NCBI GenBank assembly: GCA_963731035.1
Contig: CAVSUY010000006.1
Span: 1 to 64,000 of the forward strand
Length of the DNA: 64,000 nt
Direction of reading: 5' to 3'
Source of the DNA: JAANXG01 sp963731035
GTDB taxonomy: Bacteria; Pseudomonadota; Gammaproteobacteria; Arenicellales; JAANXG01
The translations under genes and the position numbers were made by a program. Below, piece after piece: positions 22,900-32,011 of the stretch (its first letter is position 1; each line of letters opens with the position of its first letter). The notes under the pieces were generated by a model. The model made no database searches. It had not been told where the DNA came from and saw nothing but the letters and a program-made list of their open reading frames with translations.

Positions 22900-23718
22900 A
22901 TGGTAGCCCTGGGTATCGGCGTTGCCGGCTGCGGGAGAATGGGCCGACCCATGCTCGAGGCGCTGGTGCGGGCGGGTATGGATGCGAAGGGATTCGATAT
23001 CCGGCTACCCTCGGAGTACGGCCAGTCGGCGCACTTGATGTCCGACGATCCGCAGACGTTCAGCGAAGGGCTGCGGATCCTGATCACCGTGGTCCGGGAC
23101 ACGGCCCAGACCGACGAGGTGCTGTTCGGGACCCAGGGTTTCATCGAGCGGGCCCGCTCGCTGGAGACGGTGATCGTGTGCTCGACGCTTTCGCCTCGGT
23201 ACGTGCTGGCGTTGCGCGATCGCATTCCGTCCCGGATCGCCCTGGTGGACGCGCCGATGTCGGGAGCATCCATCGCCGCCTGGGAGGGCCGGCTGTCGTT
23301 CATGCTGGGCGGCAGCGCCGACGACCTGGATCGACTGCAACCGCTGTTCGATGTCATGGGCCGGCATTTTCACCGCATGGGACCCTACGGCGCCGGCATG
23401 GCCGCCAAGGTCCTGAACAACCTGCTGGCGGCATCTTCGACGGCGATGACGCGACTGGTCCTGGAATGGGCGGACGCCTTGTCCATCGACGAGGACCGGC
23501 TGTTGTCCGTGATCGAGACGTCCTCGGGCCAGAACTGGCTCGCCTCGGGGTTCGACACCATCGAGTTCGCCCGCGAGGGCCATGAGCCCGACAATTCCAT
23601 CGCCATCCTCGTGAAAGACGTGGAAAGCGCGCTCGACATCGCCCCGGCGGGAGCGGATCTGGTGCTGCCGCGCGCCGTTCAGGAGCGGCTCCGGTCGCTG
23701 AAGCCGCGCGGGCGGTAA
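22900..23718 (+). CDS. 3-hydroxyisobutyrate dehydrogenase-family oxidoreductase
   Basis: 272 residues. LGIGVAGCGRMGRPMLEALV is the NAD(P) Rossmann motif. DAPMSGASIAAWEGRLSFML is the substrate-binding D-A-P-x-S-G strand. GAGMAAKVLNNLL contains the catalytic Lys (G-x-G-x-x-x-K-x-x-N-N). The family reversibly oxidises beta-hydroxy acids such as 3-hydroxyisobutyrate or tartronate semialdehyde. The length is slightly short of the usual ~290. No strong ribosome-binding site precedes ATG 22900. It is convergent with the CitE-like gene 8 bp away. Confidence 0.85.
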   Translation: MVALGIGVAGCGRMGRPMLEALVRAGMDAKGFDIRLPSEYGQSAHLMSDDPQTFSEGLRILITVVRDTAQTDEVLFGTQGFIERARSLETVIVCSTLSPRYVLALRDRIPSRIALVDAPMSGASIAAWEGRLSFMLGGSADDLDRLQPLFDVMGRHFHRMGPYGAGMAAKVLNNLLAASSTAMTRLVLEWADALSIDEDRLLSVIETSSGQNWLASGFDTIEFAREGHEPDNSIAILVKDVESALDIAPAGADLVLPRAVQERLRSLKPRGR

Positions 23719-23726
23719 CCTATCAA

Positions 23727-24608
23727 TCAGATTACGCCGAAAGCCCCGGCCCGCTCGAGCGTGTCCCGGGCCTGCAGGTAGTTCGGCACCTCGATGAGGT
23801 TGCCCCGGTGCTCGGCCCGCGACGCCCCGGTTCGCCGCGCGTCCTCGAACGCGCGGACGATGGCCTGCGCCTCGCGTGCCTGCTCGGCAGTCGGCGTCAG
23901 AAGCTGGTTGATCCTCGCGGCGTGTTCCAGTGTCACTGCGCTCTTCGACTTGAACCCCATGGCTCGCGCCGAAAGGAGGTCCCGCTCCAGACCCTCGATA
24001 TCGGTCCAGGTATAGGGCATGTCGATCGAGAATACGTTCGCGGCGGTGCAGTCCACGTGAAAGCGGCCGCGAACGTATTCCAGGGTGTTGCGGTCCCGTC
24101 GCCGCTCGGCACCGAGGCTCGCTGCCATGTCCTCCGAGGCCACCAGCGCCGCCGTGACGCGCGTACTGGCCGTGACGATGTCGAAGCAGTTCCGCAGGCC
24201 CGGCGCCTGCTCGATATTGGGCACGATCTCCACGCGGCCGGGCTCGAGTCCGGCGGAGATTTCCAGCGCGCTGATCTCGCGGTCGAGCCGTTCGATCTGC
24301 GATGGGTGGTTCGCTTTTGGCAGCAGGATGGCGTCCGGGTGGGCGGCCACGGCGGCTTCCAGGTCACGCATTCCGTCGTCGGTCTCGAGCGGATTGACGC
24401 GTATCGCCGCCACGGCGCCGGCCGCCCGCCACGCGGCCATGATGTCCTTCATCATCCCGCGGGCCGCGGGTCTTCGTTCCGGCGTGCAGAAATCCTCGAG
24501 CTCTTGGATGAGTACGTCGGCCGAGGATGCCGGCCCGTTCACCAGCGCATCGCGGTCGGCGCCGCCGATGAACAACCAGGACCGCCTCAATGCCACGGCG
24601 CGTGTCAT
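23727..24608 (-). CDS. HpcH/HpaI aldolase/citrate lyase (CitE-like) protein
   Basis: 293 residues from ATG 24608, which has GGAGG eight bases upstream; the longer frame to 24671 lacks one. RRSWLFIGGADRDAL is the typical N terminus, IQELEDFCTPERRPAAR carries the Mg-binding/acid segment, RVNPLETDDG the Arg-binding strand, ILLPKA the barrel strand, VEIVPNIEQAPGL the catalytic Glu strand, and AALVASEDMAASLG the D-x-x-A segment. Family members cleave or form acyl-CoA thioesters (malyl-, citramalyl-, beta-methylmalyl-CoA) or hydroxy-keto acids. The substrate is unassigned. Confidence 0.85.
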   Translation of the reverse strand: MTRAVALRRSWLFIGGADRDALVNGPASSADVLIQELEDFCTPERRPAARGMMKDIMAAWRAAGAVAAIRVNPLETDDGMRDLEAAVAAHPDAILLPKANHPSQIERLDREISALEISAGLEPGRVEIVPNIEQAPGLRNCFDIVTASTRVTAALVASEDMAASLGAERRRDRNTLEYVRGRFHVDCTAANVFSIDMPYTWTDIEGLERDLLSARAMGFKSKSAVTLEHAARINQLLTPTAEQAREAQAIVRAFEDARRTGASRAEHRGNLIEVPNYLQARDTLERAGAFGVI

Positions 24609-24945
24609 GATGCCCGACCTCCATAACGGCACCGCGGGCCGTCGTTCGCGTGGCGCCAAAGCATAAACCACCCACTATCCGCGCGGAAGCCGTTGTTTGG
24701 CGACAGTCGTCTCAACGCCATTGGCGGCGATCGGCCTCATCCTACCCACGGACTGTGGCGCGCCTTCAACCGGGCAGGGGACCGTAATCTGGCTGTCGGA
24801 AAGCGCCGGAATCGCGGCCATCGAAACGATCTGGATACACGTTCAATGTAGCGTAGCATCCTAAGGTCAGTGCACTTGAGAACGGGGTGTGCGCCGGGCG
24901 CGGAACACCGTGCCTGCGGCTTCTCTCCAAATTGGAGGAAACATA
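24609..24945. other. Divergent intergenic region
   Basis: 337 bp between the CitE-like start and the small secreted protein. I see no ORF with coding character; it must contain promoters for both sides. A GGAGG at 24933-24937 serves the downstream ATG. Confidence 0.6.
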
Positions 24946-25241
24946 ATGCGCACAATGGGATGGATATTCGGGGCCGCCACGATCCTGCCGTTCACGGCCC
25001 ACGCCGCAAACATTCGCCAGCGTACGAGCGTTGTCTGCGTGCCCGATGAGAAGACCTGGTCGCTGGTCAGCGTGCCGCACTACGTGGGCACCTCAAAGTC
25101 GGACCAGGCGGTTTCGTCTCGGAACAGGTTATCGCCACCTCGATATATTTGAAAGTGGATGGCGTCTTCCACAACGACACCCCGGAGGTGGAGTTGCCTC
25201 TTTCGGGCGGCGGCGTCGGTTGGTCGGAAAAGCGAGTCTGA
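24946..25241 (+). pseudogene. Small secreted protein interrupted by a frameshift
   Basis: ATG 24946 with GGAGG about 9 bases upstream encodes a signal peptide (MRTMGWIFGAATILPFTAHA) and ~48 mature residues, then a stop at 25152. A second frame, entered around 25083-25100, continues sensibly with GGFVSEQVIATSIYLKVDGV, then FHNDTPEVELPLSGGGVGW, to a TGA at 25239. The two halves together give a ~98-residue periplasmic protein of unknown family with Val-rich beta-strands. The shift may be a mutation or a base-calling error. Confidence 0.6.
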
Positions 25242-25510
25242 GAGGAAGATCCTCTAATTTCAGAAGCAATTCCTCTCTGATCCTGCGTTTTTCTCCTGGG
25301 TCGGGTTTCAACCCGACAACACGAGCCAGAGGAAGGCGGTCGGTCGCCGCGTAGGGCAGGAAGATGTCGACAGGAACGGTCAGGAAAGCATCGTAGTCGG
25401 CTTTTTGTCCTCGTGGCGGGCTTATACAGCGGCCCTTCGCAGGGACATCAACATGTTCCGTCGCTCGAGATGAACTGGGTTAACTGTCACCGTAATTGCG
25501 GGATACGGTC
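25242..25510. other. Intergenic with REP palindrome
   Basis: Holds the GTCGGGTTTCAACCCGAC hairpin (25300-25317) and otherwise nothing coding that I can support. Confidence 0.6.
25300..25317. repeat. Palindrome GTCGGGTTTCAACCCGAC, copy 3
   Basis: Perfect 8-bp stem with TC loop; the same family as 20521 and 22102, here outside the 371-bp repeat. Confidence 0.7.
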
Positions 25511-25954
25511 TCATTCCGCGGGCCAGGTGAAAGTCACTTCAGCCATACCCCGGCCGCCGATGTCTACGGTTTGCTTCTTTTCGTTGCCCTTGTGGTCGGC
25601 TGCGACCAGATAGGTTCCCACCGGCAGGTCGGCCATGAGAATGGGACCATCACTCCTGGTTGTCACCAGCGCATTGTCCTGCTGATCCATTATGCGGACG
25701 TCGACGCCCGCCAGGAAGTTGCCTGCGTCCAGTGTGAACACAAGTTTGAGGTTGAACTGACCCGCCATGGCCTGCAACTGGGCTCGCTCCTCTTGACCGA
25801 ATCCACCACTGACAAAGTTGATGCCCTGCTGTTCTTGGACCTGCAACGGCTGCTGCGACCAAGCCGGAGACCCAGCGAGCAGCGCAAGCAGCAGCCAGAC
25901 GAATCTTTGCGATCCTTTGTGAAGGATTTGGTAAGAGAGCATTCGCTTTTTCAT
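25511..25954 (-). CDS. Periplasmic carboxypeptidase-regulatory-like (beta-sandwich) protein
   Basis: 147 residues from ATG 25954; the longer frame upstream runs into the repeat and is discarded. A signal peptide (WLLLALLAGSPAWS, then QQP) is followed by QGINFVSGGFGQEER, a short helix, and a seven-strand Ig-like domain (NLKLVFTLDAGNFLAGVDVR, PVGTYLVAADHKG). This arrangement resembles small periplasmic proteins with a carboxypeptidase regulatory fold, found singly in many gammaproteobacteria. They are not enzymes and their function is unknown. It ends the intact stretch before the repeat at 25981. Confidence 0.7.
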   Translation of the reverse strand: MKKRMLSYQILHKGSQRFVWLLLALLAGSPAWSQQPLQVQEQQGINFVSGGFGQEERAQLQAMAGQFNLKLVFTLDAGNFLAGVDVRIMDQQDNALVTTRSDGPILMADLPVGTYLVAADHKGNEKKQTVDIGGRGMAEVTFTWPAE

Positions 25955-25980
25955 GTCGGCGGTTAGTGATGAATAACCCA

Positions 25981-26523
25981 CAGGTTCCGGGGACAGTATA
26001 CCGATTTTCCGGATTGTTGTTCTTGCAATGGAGCCGAAGCGGAGTTCCGAGTATCTCATGTGAGAAATGCGCCACGTCCATTTCGAAGTGTTCCGTTGTT
26101 TCGACGAAGTCAAATCGCCCAACAGGGAAACCCCACAAGAATTGGCTATAGAAGTTTCTCGGTTCCGGGCTCAAACAAAAACGCTCCAACGACCATTCTT
26201 CTTTCACAACTTTCCTATGCAGGAGAGGAGCCCTCCTGGGTCTTTGGTTTCTCAGCCAATAGAAATGGTGTGATACCAGCCGTTCGATCGGGTCACGCAG
26301 CCACGCCACAAACCTGGCTCTTTCTCCACGCGGATTGTCTCGATCCGTGCCTGTTGCACCGTGCGTTGCCGAACGGTCGAGTGAGGGCGTGCTGCCGTAC
26401 AGACGAGGTCACGCGAGCTGGGCGGAGTGCATGATCGCCGGCCGACATCGCCGGTGTGCGACCCGTCGAGCCCTGCCCCTCCCACCGCCGGACCACAGAC
26501 ACCGCCAAAGGAAGTGACATGAA
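25981..26523 (+). repeat. ~540-bp direct repeat, copy 1
   Basis: The same sequence, with scattered single-base differences, occurs at 32012-32553. It opens with GGTTCCGGGGACAGTATACC and contains an antisense sulfotransferase remnant. In copy 2 it leads directly into the HPF-like gene; here it leads into an unrelated 16-codon frame. Confidence 0.9.
25987..26311 (-). pseudogene. Sulfotransferase remnant, copy 1
   Basis: The minus-strand frame contains AWLRDPIERLVSHHFYWLRN, WSLERFCLSPEPRNFYSQFL and WGFPVGRFDFVETTEHFE, the middle of a Sulfotransfer_2-type enzyme (3'-PB motif R-D-P followed by helices). The 5'-PSB loop is not present upstream in a continuous frame, and the C terminus is cut at the GGGGACAGTATA motif. 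It cannot be active. An almost identical copy is at 32018-32342. Confidence 0.75.
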
Positions 26524-26891
26524 GACCACTCACATACCCGACCCGCTCACCCAGGCCAACCACGGATAGGAAGAATAACCCACGCGTGCGGCGGCCGAAA
26601 GGAGCTTTTAGAGCCGGGTCCGGGCAGGGAAATGTCGCGCTGATACGGGGTCGAGGGCACCAAAGAGACTGTTCGACAACCCGGCGCCGCCCGGAGCAGT
26701 AAGGTCGATGGAGTTCGATATACTGTTCCCGGAATTGCCGGAATTGGGAGCTGCCAGGGTTTCGACCGCGCGTTCACATACTTCAAGCACGAGGACCAGG
26801 GTGCCGGGCCCAAGCTCGCGCGGAGCATGATGGGCCGATAACCCAGCGTCCCGTCCGGCCGACTACGCCGGTTTCACGTGTGGGGCCACTA
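26524..26891. other. Mosaic segment between repeats and the OGT gene
   Basis: Contains the 94-bp repeat C. After it, a + strand tail reads FTYFKHEDQGAGPKLA before a stop near 26839, resembling the C terminus of some other gene (possibly DUF72-like, weak). No intact gene was found. Confidence 0.5.
26642..26735. repeat. 94-bp dispersed repeat C, copy 1
   Basis: Matches 48058-48151 with three mismatches. Its right end, TATACTGTTCCCGG, is the inverted form of the CCGGGGACAGTATA motif that opens the 540-bp repeat at 25987. Confidence 0.9.
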
Positions 26892-29800
26892 TCAATCATG
26901 CTGCCTGGAGCACCAGTCAACCCACATTATCCGGTACGTCGACTCCATCGACCTCGCCAGATCCTTACCATCGAGCAGTGAAGACGCGCACAGGCGGTCA
27001 CGCATGGTTTTCCGATATTCGCCCAGGCGCTGACGGTCACTCGCCAGTTCCACGGCCTTGCGCACATAGTCGTCGTCGTCGTCGGCTATCAATTCCTCCA
27101 AACCTACGGCTTTCAATATACTCACGCCGACTCGCCCCGAGTGCCTGTCACCTGCCAAAGTCACGACGGGCGAGCCCATCCACAGGGTTTCACAGGTGGT
27201 CGTCGTGCCGTTGTAGGGGAACGGGTCCAACAGCACGTCCATGTTGGCGTAGAGATCAAGATGTTCGTTATAGGTCAGCTTGTCGGGCAGACGCAACTGG
27301 GAGGGGTCGATGCCATGCACTGCAAACTTGCTCAAGATGTTTTCCCGCGCGGTCTGGATGCGAAACGACTGGCTCTTGATCACCAGTACCGAATCGGGTA
27401 ATTCGCGCAGGATCCGTGACCACACGGCTATGACGTGATCATTGACTTTGTAAAGGTTGTTGAAACAGGCGAAGGTCGCAGTATGCGTCGCACCGGCCGC
27501 CGACCAGCGCACCGGCGGCCCCATATCGAACGGTTTGTAGCAAAGGAAACAACGCGGAAGCCGGAACAGGCGCTCGCTGTAATAGATGTCCGTCATGCCC
27601 TCCGGATCGGCGTTTGCGTCCGTGACCCGGTAGTCGACACGGCTCAGCCCGGTCGTGTTCGCGTATCCAAGGTAAGTCACCTGCACCGGCGCCGCGCGAA
27701 GCGCCAGCACGCCAGGCCGGCAGCCACCGGTGTGGCCCGACAGGTCAACCAGGATGTCGATCCGGTCGGCGCGGATCTGCTGTGCAACCTGCGTATCATC
27801 GAGGTGCCGGATACGCAGCCATCGATCCGCATAGTAGCGCATGCGCATCGTCACCACGTCGTAGCTCTCGACATTGGCGTAACAATAGACCTCGACTTCG
27901 TCATGACTGTGCCAAGCCAGCAGCGGCTCGAGGAACCAGGCGACGGAATGGCCGAAGAAATCGGCGGACAAATAGCCGATGCGCAGACGCCGTCCAGTCA
28001 TCGGTGAATTGGTAAAGTCCTCGCTTATCGGCGTTATCGCCTGTTCGAACCGGCGTCCCCACGCAAGATGCTTTTCGGCGACCTGTTCCGCCGGAACATA
28101 GTGGTAATTCATCATGAACAGATCGCTGCCGTGTACGTTTGATTCAGGCGGCGCCTCGTCAGACACCCGTTGGTACCAGCGGTACGCCTCCTCCATGTTC
28201 GCTACGGCTGCATGTACGCCGGCGATACTCTGCCAGACTTCCCAAGGCGTCTGCGACAGCGCGGCGGCGTGATCAAGCGACGCCAGCGCCTCGTCGATGC
28301 GCCCGGCGTCCTGCAGAGCGAGTGCGAGCTGCACATGCGACACTACCTCGTTCGGCAGCAGCTCGGCGACCTCTTTCAGGAGCGGGATGGCTTGCAGACA
28401 ACGATGTTGTTCGCGCAGCTTGATGCCACGGGTCAATAGCAGAGTCGCCCGTTCGACAATTGCGCCTGCCTCGGGCTCCGTCCCGGCCGAAATCATCGTC
28501 CGGGTCAGGCCACTAACTTCTGTGGTCTCAGCTTCCGCGAACGGTGAGCTCGGTTGTGGTGCCTGCTGATATAGACTGGCCAGGACCGGGTCTTCCATTG
28601 CCGCCCGGGACCGGAGCCGCGCGGCTTCCGTTAGATTCCCTTCCTCGTAGCGCAGAATGCTGAGATTGTGATATGCCATGGCGAGTTTCGGCTCAAACAT
28701 GATCGCTTTCTCGTAACAGGCCGCGGCGCGTTTCATTTGTCCCAGATGCTGTGCAATGGTGCCGAGTTGGAACCAGGCGCCAAAGTGGGTCGTGTCCAGC
28801 TCCGTGGCAAGCCGGTAGTACCGACGGGCGGCCTTGAACTGGCCGCGGCTTTGCCGGACGAAACCCAGCCCAAAGCTCGCGTCTGCGGATTCCGGGTTGA
28901 TGCGCAGGGCCTGCCGAAACAGGCGATAGGCGGCGTTGAGATCATTGCTGCCCTGCTGCATTTGCGCAGCGAGGATCTTGTCGGCGCCAGACTTGCGGGG
29001 CGGCTCACGGCTTTGCCCGTCAATCACGCGAGCGACCTTGCGGTCGCCCCGAGTTCGCAGAATGAACAGGGGCGCGCGAATAGAACGGTCACCGAACCGG
29101 TACGCCAATGCATACCCTCTCCCCTCGGTGCGCCACACTTTTTCATCGACCAGGGCATGCAGTCTGGCAAGTGACGCGCAACGCACGTCAGGGTCAAAAC
29201 CATCCGGCGTAACACGCGGGGCCGACGGTGACAATATCAGCATTCCCCCGGGACGCAGCGCCTGGCGAGCCGCTTTCAACGCCTGAGTGATCTCCTCGTA
29301 CGATTCAAATACATCTGTGGCAACGATGACGTCAAAGGTCGACGGGAATTCATGCATAAATGAAATCGCATCCTGCCGAATCAACGTGTCGTAAACGCCG
29401 CGTGGTCCAGCGTGGTCCAGTATGCGCCCCGAGATATCGACGCCGGTCAGCGTGAAGGCGAGGGGTCTGAAGACGTGACCGCAGGCTCCTACCCCACAGC
29501 CGGCATCGAGGACAGTCAGCGATCGGTCCTGATCGGGAAGGATCCGGCGCATCTCGCGCTTGAGACGAGCCGGCAGCCGGTATTGCGCGATTTCAGTGGT
29601 CAGGTAGTTGTAGGCATGCGCACAGCTGTCGTAGAACCACCGGCGCCGTTGCAATGCATCAATAGCAGCCTTCCCGTGAGCGCCCAGTAGAAACTGCGCT
29701 TCATCATACCCCGGTTCTCCGGACGCGATTCGGCGCCAGCACTCCCTACCTTCCACCGGTTTTCCCTGCGCGTACAATACCCGGCCCCGCACCACCTGTG

Positions 29801-30341
29801 CCGGTGACCTCGCGGCATCCCCATCTTTGACGGACGCACACAATACGGCGGCATCGTCCATCTTCCCCGCTCGCAGCAGGACGCGCGCCAGCAAGACCCG
29901 TGTTGCACCATCGCCAGGTTCGAGATCCAGTGCTCGCCGGAGTGCCGACTCGGCTTCGTGCGTTTCGCCGATACCGCGCTTGATGTTGCCCAGATGCAGC
30001 CACGCGCCGTGAGACGACGGATCGAGTCCCGTCGCCGTTTCCACGGCGAGCAATGCCTCTTTAACGACACCGCGCGCCCAACGCACCCGCGATATCAGAA
30101 AATGGATCTCGGCTTCCCCGGGATCAAGCGTCAGCGCGCGCAGCGCGTATCGTTCGGCATCCAGGTAAAGGCCGGCCTGCTCGTCGATTGCCGCGAGAAA
30201 CAGCCAGGCATCCGCGTTGTCATCCTGTTCCTGGCACAGGCGTATCAAGACCTCGCGCGCTTCCATGAGCCGGCCCCGGGCCACGAGGTTCTCGGCCCGC
30301 GCTTCGAGGTCGCGCGGGCTGTTTGGCAGGGAGATATTCAA
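26892..30341 (-). CDS. TPR / methyltransferase / O-GlcNAc transferase-like (SPINDLY-type, GT41) protein
   Basis: 1149 residues. TPRs at ~10-230; a class I methyltransferase domain at ~270-400 (LTVLDAGCGVGACGHVFRP, then LTGVDIS); more TPRs at ~440-570 and ~640-720; and a GT41 catalytic region from ~785. The last shows RIGYLSADFFGHSVAWFLEP with the catalytic-type His, ILVDLSGHTGGCRPGVLALR, APVQVTYLGYANTTGL, FACFNNLYK, and LDPFPYNGTTTTCETLWMGS. GT41 enzymes transfer GlcNAc, or fucose in SPINDLY, to Ser/Thr or Asn of proteins in the cytosol. The inserted methyltransferase is unusual. The gene follows LPAHA protein 3 by 125 bp on the same strand, an enzyme-substrate arrangement in my reading. Confidence 0.9.
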   Translation of the reverse strand: MNISLPNSPRDLEARAENLVARGRLMEAREVLIRLCQEQDDNADAWLFLAAIDEQAGLYLDAERYALRALTLDPGEAEIHFLISRVRWARGVVKEALLAVETATGLDPSSHGAWLHLGNIKRGIGETHEAESALRRALDLEPGDGATRVLLARVLLRAGKMDDAAVLCASVKDGDAARSPAQVVRGRVLYAQGKPVEGRECWRRIASGEPGYDEAQFLLGAHGKAAIDALQRRRWFYDSCAHAYNYLTTEIAQYRLPARLKREMRRILPDQDRSLTVLDAGCGVGACGHVFRPLAFTLTGVDISGRILDHAGPRGVYDTLIRQDAISFMHEFPSTFDVIVATDVFESYEEITQALKAARQALRPGGMLILSPSAPRVTPDGFDPDVRCASLARLHALVDEKVWRTEGRGYALAYRFGDRSIRAPLFILRTRGDRKVARVIDGQSREPPRKSGADKILAAQMQQGSNDLNAAYRLFRQALRINPESADASFGLGFVRQSRGQFKAARRYYRLATELDTTHFGAWFQLGTIAQHLGQMKRAAACYEKAIMFEPKLAMAYHNLSILRYEEGNLTEAARLRSRAAMEDPVLASLYQQAPQPSSPFAEAETTEVSGLTRTMISAGTEPEAGAIVERATLLLTRGIKLREQHRCLQAIPLLKEVAELLPNEVVSHVQLALALQDAGRIDEALASLDHAAALSQTPWEVWQSIAGVHAAVANMEEAYRWYQRVSDEAPPESNVHGSDLFMMNYHYVPAEQVAEKHLAWGRRFEQAITPISEDFTNSPMTGRRLRIGYLSADFFGHSVAWFLEPLLAWHSHDEVEVYCYANVESYDVVTMRMRYYADRWLRIRHLDDTQVAQQIRADRIDILVDLSGHTGGCRPGVLALRAAPVQVTYLGYANTTGLSRVDYRVTDANADPEGMTDIYYSERLFRLPRCFLCYKPFDMGPPVRWSAAGATHTATFACFNNLYKVNDHVIAVWSRILRELPDSVLVIKSQSFRIQTARENILSKFAVHGIDPSQLRLPDKLTYNEHLDLYANMDVLLDPFPYNGTTTTCETLWMGSPVVTLAGDRHSGRVGVSILKAVGLEELIADDDDDYVRKAVELASDRQRLGEYRKTMRDRLCASSLLDGKDLARSMESTYRIMWVDWCSRQHD

Positions 30342-30466
30342 TCAGAAATACGGTGCGGGCGGCCGCTCCGGGACTGCTGGCCCCGCGGCCAAAATCCACC
30401 CTGGCGCACGCTTGACCGGCTGCCCCCCTTCCAAGGGCAACGCGTCAAACGCCCGCCTGTGCGTTC
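30342..30466. other. Spacer between exported protein 3 and the OGT-like gene
   Basis: 125 bp without a visible strong terminator, compatible with co-transcription of the two minus-strand genes. Confidence 0.4.
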
Positions 30467-31135
30467 CTAGGGTCCAATGGCGGCGGTCTGCGCTGTTTGC
30501 ATGGCGCACGTCGCGGTGAAGATGAACTGTCCCAGATCCTGGACGGTCATCCGTTCCAGGCTGCTTGCGGTAGCTCTCATGGTTGTGAACACCCGGTCGC
30601 TGAAGCTGAATGCTTTGTTCGGATCCGTCGACGGCACGGACATCGTATAAGAAACCACAGAGGCGCCCGAGCAGGTTTCCCCGGAGAAGTTTCCGGGACG
30701 ATTCAGCGTCTCGGTATACGGCGTGGGCGTGTAGTTCGTTAGGAAGGTCGTTATGAATCCTACTTGTGTATTAGGGCCGTCCGACGTGGTCGTTTGTCGC
30801 GTTGTCGAAGACGCTCCCGCCATGAAATCCGTGTTCCCCGCCCAACCGGTGACGATGCAGGTCATGGTAACGCAACCGAGTTGTGTCGCCGGCGTGGTAT
30901 CTGCCGGCGAGACTACCGCGTGCGCGGGCAATAGCACGGAGTCCACCACCGGCCGGCGCCAAGTCTGCGGCAGATGCGCCTGCGAGGCCAGTACGCCGCC
31001 ACCCGCCGCGATCATCCCCAGCATCTTGCGGCGTTTGGCGGAACGTTCCTTCGGATCTCCTATTGCAGCGGCGTTGTCTTCCCTTTGCGGATCGCCACCG
31101 GCCGTGGTCTTGCTTTCTCTGGTCTTGCTTGTCAT
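30467..31135 (-). CDS. LPAHA-signal exported protein 3
   Basis: 222 residues. A 34-residue polar lead, R35-R36-K-M-L, an Ala/Gly-rich stretch (MIAAGGGVLA), then W59-x2-P62-x-V64-x2-V67-x-L69-P-A-H-A73. The mature ~149 residues are Thr/Ser-rich (for example SSTTRQTTTSDGPNT and TNYTPTPYTETLN), with four Cys and no recognised fold. ATG 31135 is preceded by GGGGGG. The high Ser/Thr content and the GT41 gene 125 bp downstream fit an O-glycosylated exported protein (inference). The upstream 160 bp is strikingly AT-rich and contains an FNR-like palindrome. Confidence 0.7.
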   Translation of the reverse strand: MTSKTRESKTTAGGDPQREDNAAAIGDPKERSAKRRKMLGMIAAGGGVLASQAHLPQTWRRPVVDSVLLPAHAVVSPADTTPATQLGCVTMTCIVTGWAGNTDFMAGASSTTRQTTTSDGPNTQVGFITTFLTNYTPTPYTETLNRPGNFSGETCSGASVVSYTMSVPSTDPNKAFSFSDRVFTTMRATASSLERMTVQDLGQFIFTATCAMQTAQTAAIGP

Positions 31136-31260
31136 TTGAAACCCCCCACGATCATCGTCATATATAGGTAATCACGATTAATACGTGTTGCATAGTGACA
31201 CCACTTTCTCCCTATATCAATCTGAAACTTGAGAGTGACTTTGCACGATATCATTTATTC

Positions 31261-31274
31261 TTGATCTAGATCAT
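31261..31274. promoter_or_regulatory. Candidate FNR/CRP-family site upstream of exported protein 3
   Basis: TTGATCTAGATCAT matches TTGAT-N4-ATCAA at 9 of 10 positions, centred about 130 bp before ATG 31135 in an AT-rich spacer (31136-31300). One or two such matches are expected by chance in 64 kb, so this stays tentative. Confidence 0.35.
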
Positions 31275-31316
31275 TGATAAGTTTCACATCGTTTCGGCGC
31301 CTCGACAGGGACCATC

Positions 31317-31560
31317 CTACATCGCCGGCTGACACTGCCCGACCACGTTGATCAGTTCATCGTTGATATGACGGGCGAACCAGTCCTCCGTCGGTGTATT
31401 AAAGATACCGCGACCGACGGCGGCGCCGCGGCGGTCATCGACGGCGCCGTATCGTTCGCGCTGAGCGCTTCGATGGCGCTGTTCAGCACCGAGGCGTCGG
31501 CATAATCAACACTTTCTTCGACAAGCACGTCCTGGTCACGCACCAGCCGCGCGGCCTCAA
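31317..31560 (-). pseudogene. 3' remnant of an unrecognised gene with frameshift
   Basis: On the minus strand, EAARLVRDQDVLVEESVDYA, then DASVLNSAIEALSAN, reads in one frame. Near 31440 sense continues in another frame as VGRGIFNTPTEDWFARHIND, then ELINVVGQCQPAM and a stop. It looks like the C-terminal ~80 residues of a soluble protein, but I cannot name the family. It is cut at 31560-31577 by icmF fragment D. Confidence 0.45.
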
Positions 31561-31576
31561 AGGGGCGCGTAAATCT

Positions 31577-32010
31577 TCACCACCCCGAGCAGCGAGTCGG
31601 TGCGCCGGGCGGTGGCGATCCAGCTCATTATTAACAAGGAGTGGGGTCTTTCCAAGAACGAGAACCCGAACCGGGGCTCGTTCATCGTCGACGAGCTGAC
31701 GGAGTTGGTGGAGGAGGCGGTCTTGAGCGAGTTCGAGCGCCTGTCCGAACGCGGCGGGGTGCTGGGCGCCATGGAGACCGGCTACCAGCGCGGCAAGATC
31801 CAGGACGAGTCCTTGTACTACGAGCAGAAGAAGCACGACGGCTCGCTGCCGATCGTCGGGGTCAACACCTTTCTCAAGGAGGACTCCCAGGAGCTGGGGC
31901 CGGTGGAGCTGTCCCGGTCTACCGAAGAGGAGAAGCAGAGCCAGCTCAAGAGATTGAGGGATTTTCAGGCGAGGGATCCTGAGAAGACGAAGGAAGCGCT
32001 GGAGCGCATC
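31577..32010 (+). pseudogene. icmF 3' fragment D
   Basis: About 144 codons, uninterrupted, from TTPSSESVRRAVAIQLIINK to TKEALERI. It closely matches fragment A but stops exactly where the GGTTCCGGGGACAGTATACC motif begins, so the last ~50 codons are missing. Confidence 0.85.
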
Positions 32011-32011
32011 G

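Noticed and set aside
24946..25005. Small secreted protein as a sixth LPAHA member
   Set aside because: It ends in FTAHA but lacks the W, P, V, V spacing and the twin Arg; it is an ordinary Sec signal peptide.
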